64,000 nt of DNA from Symsagittifera roscoffensis (lineage: Eukaryota; Xenacoelomorpha; Acoela; Convolutidae): assembly GCF_963678635.1 (NCBI RefSeq), contig NC_087065.1, positions 35,085,807 through 35,149,806 on the forward strand, in the 5' to 3' direction. The position numbers and the translations under genes are program-made. Of this stretch, positions 63,201 through 64,000 are shown one piece after another; position 1 is the stretch's first letter; each line of letters starts with the position of its first letter. The notes under the pieces were generated by a model. That model did not search any database, had not been told where the DNA came from, and saw nothing but the letters and a program-made list of their open reading frames with translations.

Positions 63201-64000
63201 ATTTGGTGATATTTTTCTAAAACATTGAACATCTCGTCTTTTGTTTGTGATTGCATAAAAACATCGTCTAAATAGGTGATTGCGTTTTTCTTGAGTATCA
63301 GTGGTCTAAAAATTTTGCTCATAAAAGCTGAAAATGCTGCTGGTCCTATGGATATTCCATAGAATAAGCGGTTGAATTCATATTGTTGGTTTCCGATAAC
63401 AAATTGTGTTAAACGTCGTGATTGTTCATCTAGTGGCATTTGATTGTATGCACTATTCATATCGGCGGTTGTAAAGTATTTGCCGTTTATTTTTGTTAAA
63501 ATAACTTGTATTGGTTCAATGGGCCAATTACATTTTGATTCATCTATAAGTGAATTGAGGTATCTAGCATCGAGAACGATTTTTAATGATTCTCCTTTAG
63601 CTAGAATGATAACGGGGTTGATAAATGTGTTGCCTTTTGGTTGTTCTTCTTTGTTTACTGGTGATATAATGTTGTATTGTTCTAAAATGTCGAGTAATCT
63701 GTTCACTTTATCATGTAAGTGAATTGGTACTTTACTTGCTCTCTGTTTTTTGAAAACTGCGTCTGGTTTTAACGGGAGATGTAGTGATGAACTGATTTTT
63801 CCAACATCGAATTTTGATGTTGCATAGACTGATGAATATTTAATTAGCTGTTTGGCTAATTTTTCGAATTCGTCTTGTGTTATTTGTGAATGTTGGAAAT
63901 TAAACATTGTTAAAAATTTTTGTTGGTCCTCTGTGTAGTTACTTATGTTGAATGTAGGTTTGAAATATGGAGTTTTTGTGAAATAATCCGTATTTCTGTT
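60260..64000 (-). pseudogene. gag-pol: Gag-pol, partial (5' end beyond window), with premature stop
   Basis: Reverse transcriptase, RNase H and integrase part of the polyprotein, very similar to 17007-25229. The open frame runs from the window edge to a TAA at 60830-60832, where the complete copy has a Gln codon (residue 2551). That removes the last 190 residues, including the GPY/F-like segment after the integrase core. The frame then continues open to the original stop at 60260-60262, so the break is a single point change and looks recent. The RT YLDD and the integrase DD35E residues are present. Confidence 0.85.

Larger units (their letters stand above)
51673..64000 (-). mobile_element. 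Second copy of the giant element, 5' part beyond the window
   Basis: Same order as the complete copy, read on the minus strand: pol (from 64000), p76, p62, ORF3, env, ORF5, 79-bp intron, 3' region, 3' LTR (51673-52082). Very similar overall, but more diverged in the intergenic segment, part of ORF3 and the 3' region. It has a premature stop in pol and a one-base deletion in ORF3. Its left target duplication would be CAGG (51669-51672) by analogy; the other end is not visible. Confidence 0.95.

Overview
The window is metazoan nuclear DNA. It carries a split G-protein alpha-s gene with spliceosomal introns, tRNA-headed SINE-like repeats, and very large LTR retrotransposons with retrovirus-like coding content. 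The species cannot be fixed from the sequence. The G-alpha-s protein is clearly animal but fairly divergent, and its introns are AT-rich and repeat-packed, which suggests a fast-evolving invertebrate; a tunicate is one unproven possibility.

Layout. 1-4070: AT-rich flank with a long foldback (1195-1471) and SINE pieces. 4071-35912: complete seven-exon G-alpha-s gene (plus strand, 384 aa) ending in the diagnostic QYELL. Its fourth intron holds a complete 18.9-kb Ty3/Gypsy-like element (14905-33810) with two 410-bp LTRs that differ at one position by eye and a 4-bp target duplication TTAT. 35913-37292: 3' flank of the gene. 37293-45917: three tandem copies of a unit of about 3 kb, each carrying a SINE. 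46529-47530: 5' remnant of a diverged relative of the element (LTR, primer-site region, small leader ORF). 51334-51671: a candidate first exon of a secreted cysteine-rich peptide gene. 51673-64000: a second copy of the large element on the minus strand, running off the right edge, inserted directly against that exon.

The element is the unusual system here. In order it carries: LTR; primer-site region with a hairpin; a conserved 77-codon leader ORF (ORF0); a basic 155-aa ORF1; one uninterrupted gag-pro-RT-RNaseH-integrase ORF of 2740 codons; two small hydrophobic ORFs; a 378-codon ORF without a single methionine codon (ORF3); an 872-aa envelope-like membrane glycoprotein; a 597-aa protein of unknown family; a 79-bp intron beginning three bases after the last stop; about 1.5 kb of structured 3' sequence; LTR. 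Neighbouring ORFs are linked by short overlaps (26 nt, ATGA, 13 nt, ATGA). These overlaps and the Met-less ORF point to an unusual expression scheme that uses splicing and coupled or leaky initiation. The second copy keeps the accessory and envelope ORFs almost unchanged, but has a premature stop late in integrase and a one-base deletion in ORF3.

All identities and counts are by-eye estimates from the sequence; no database search was run.
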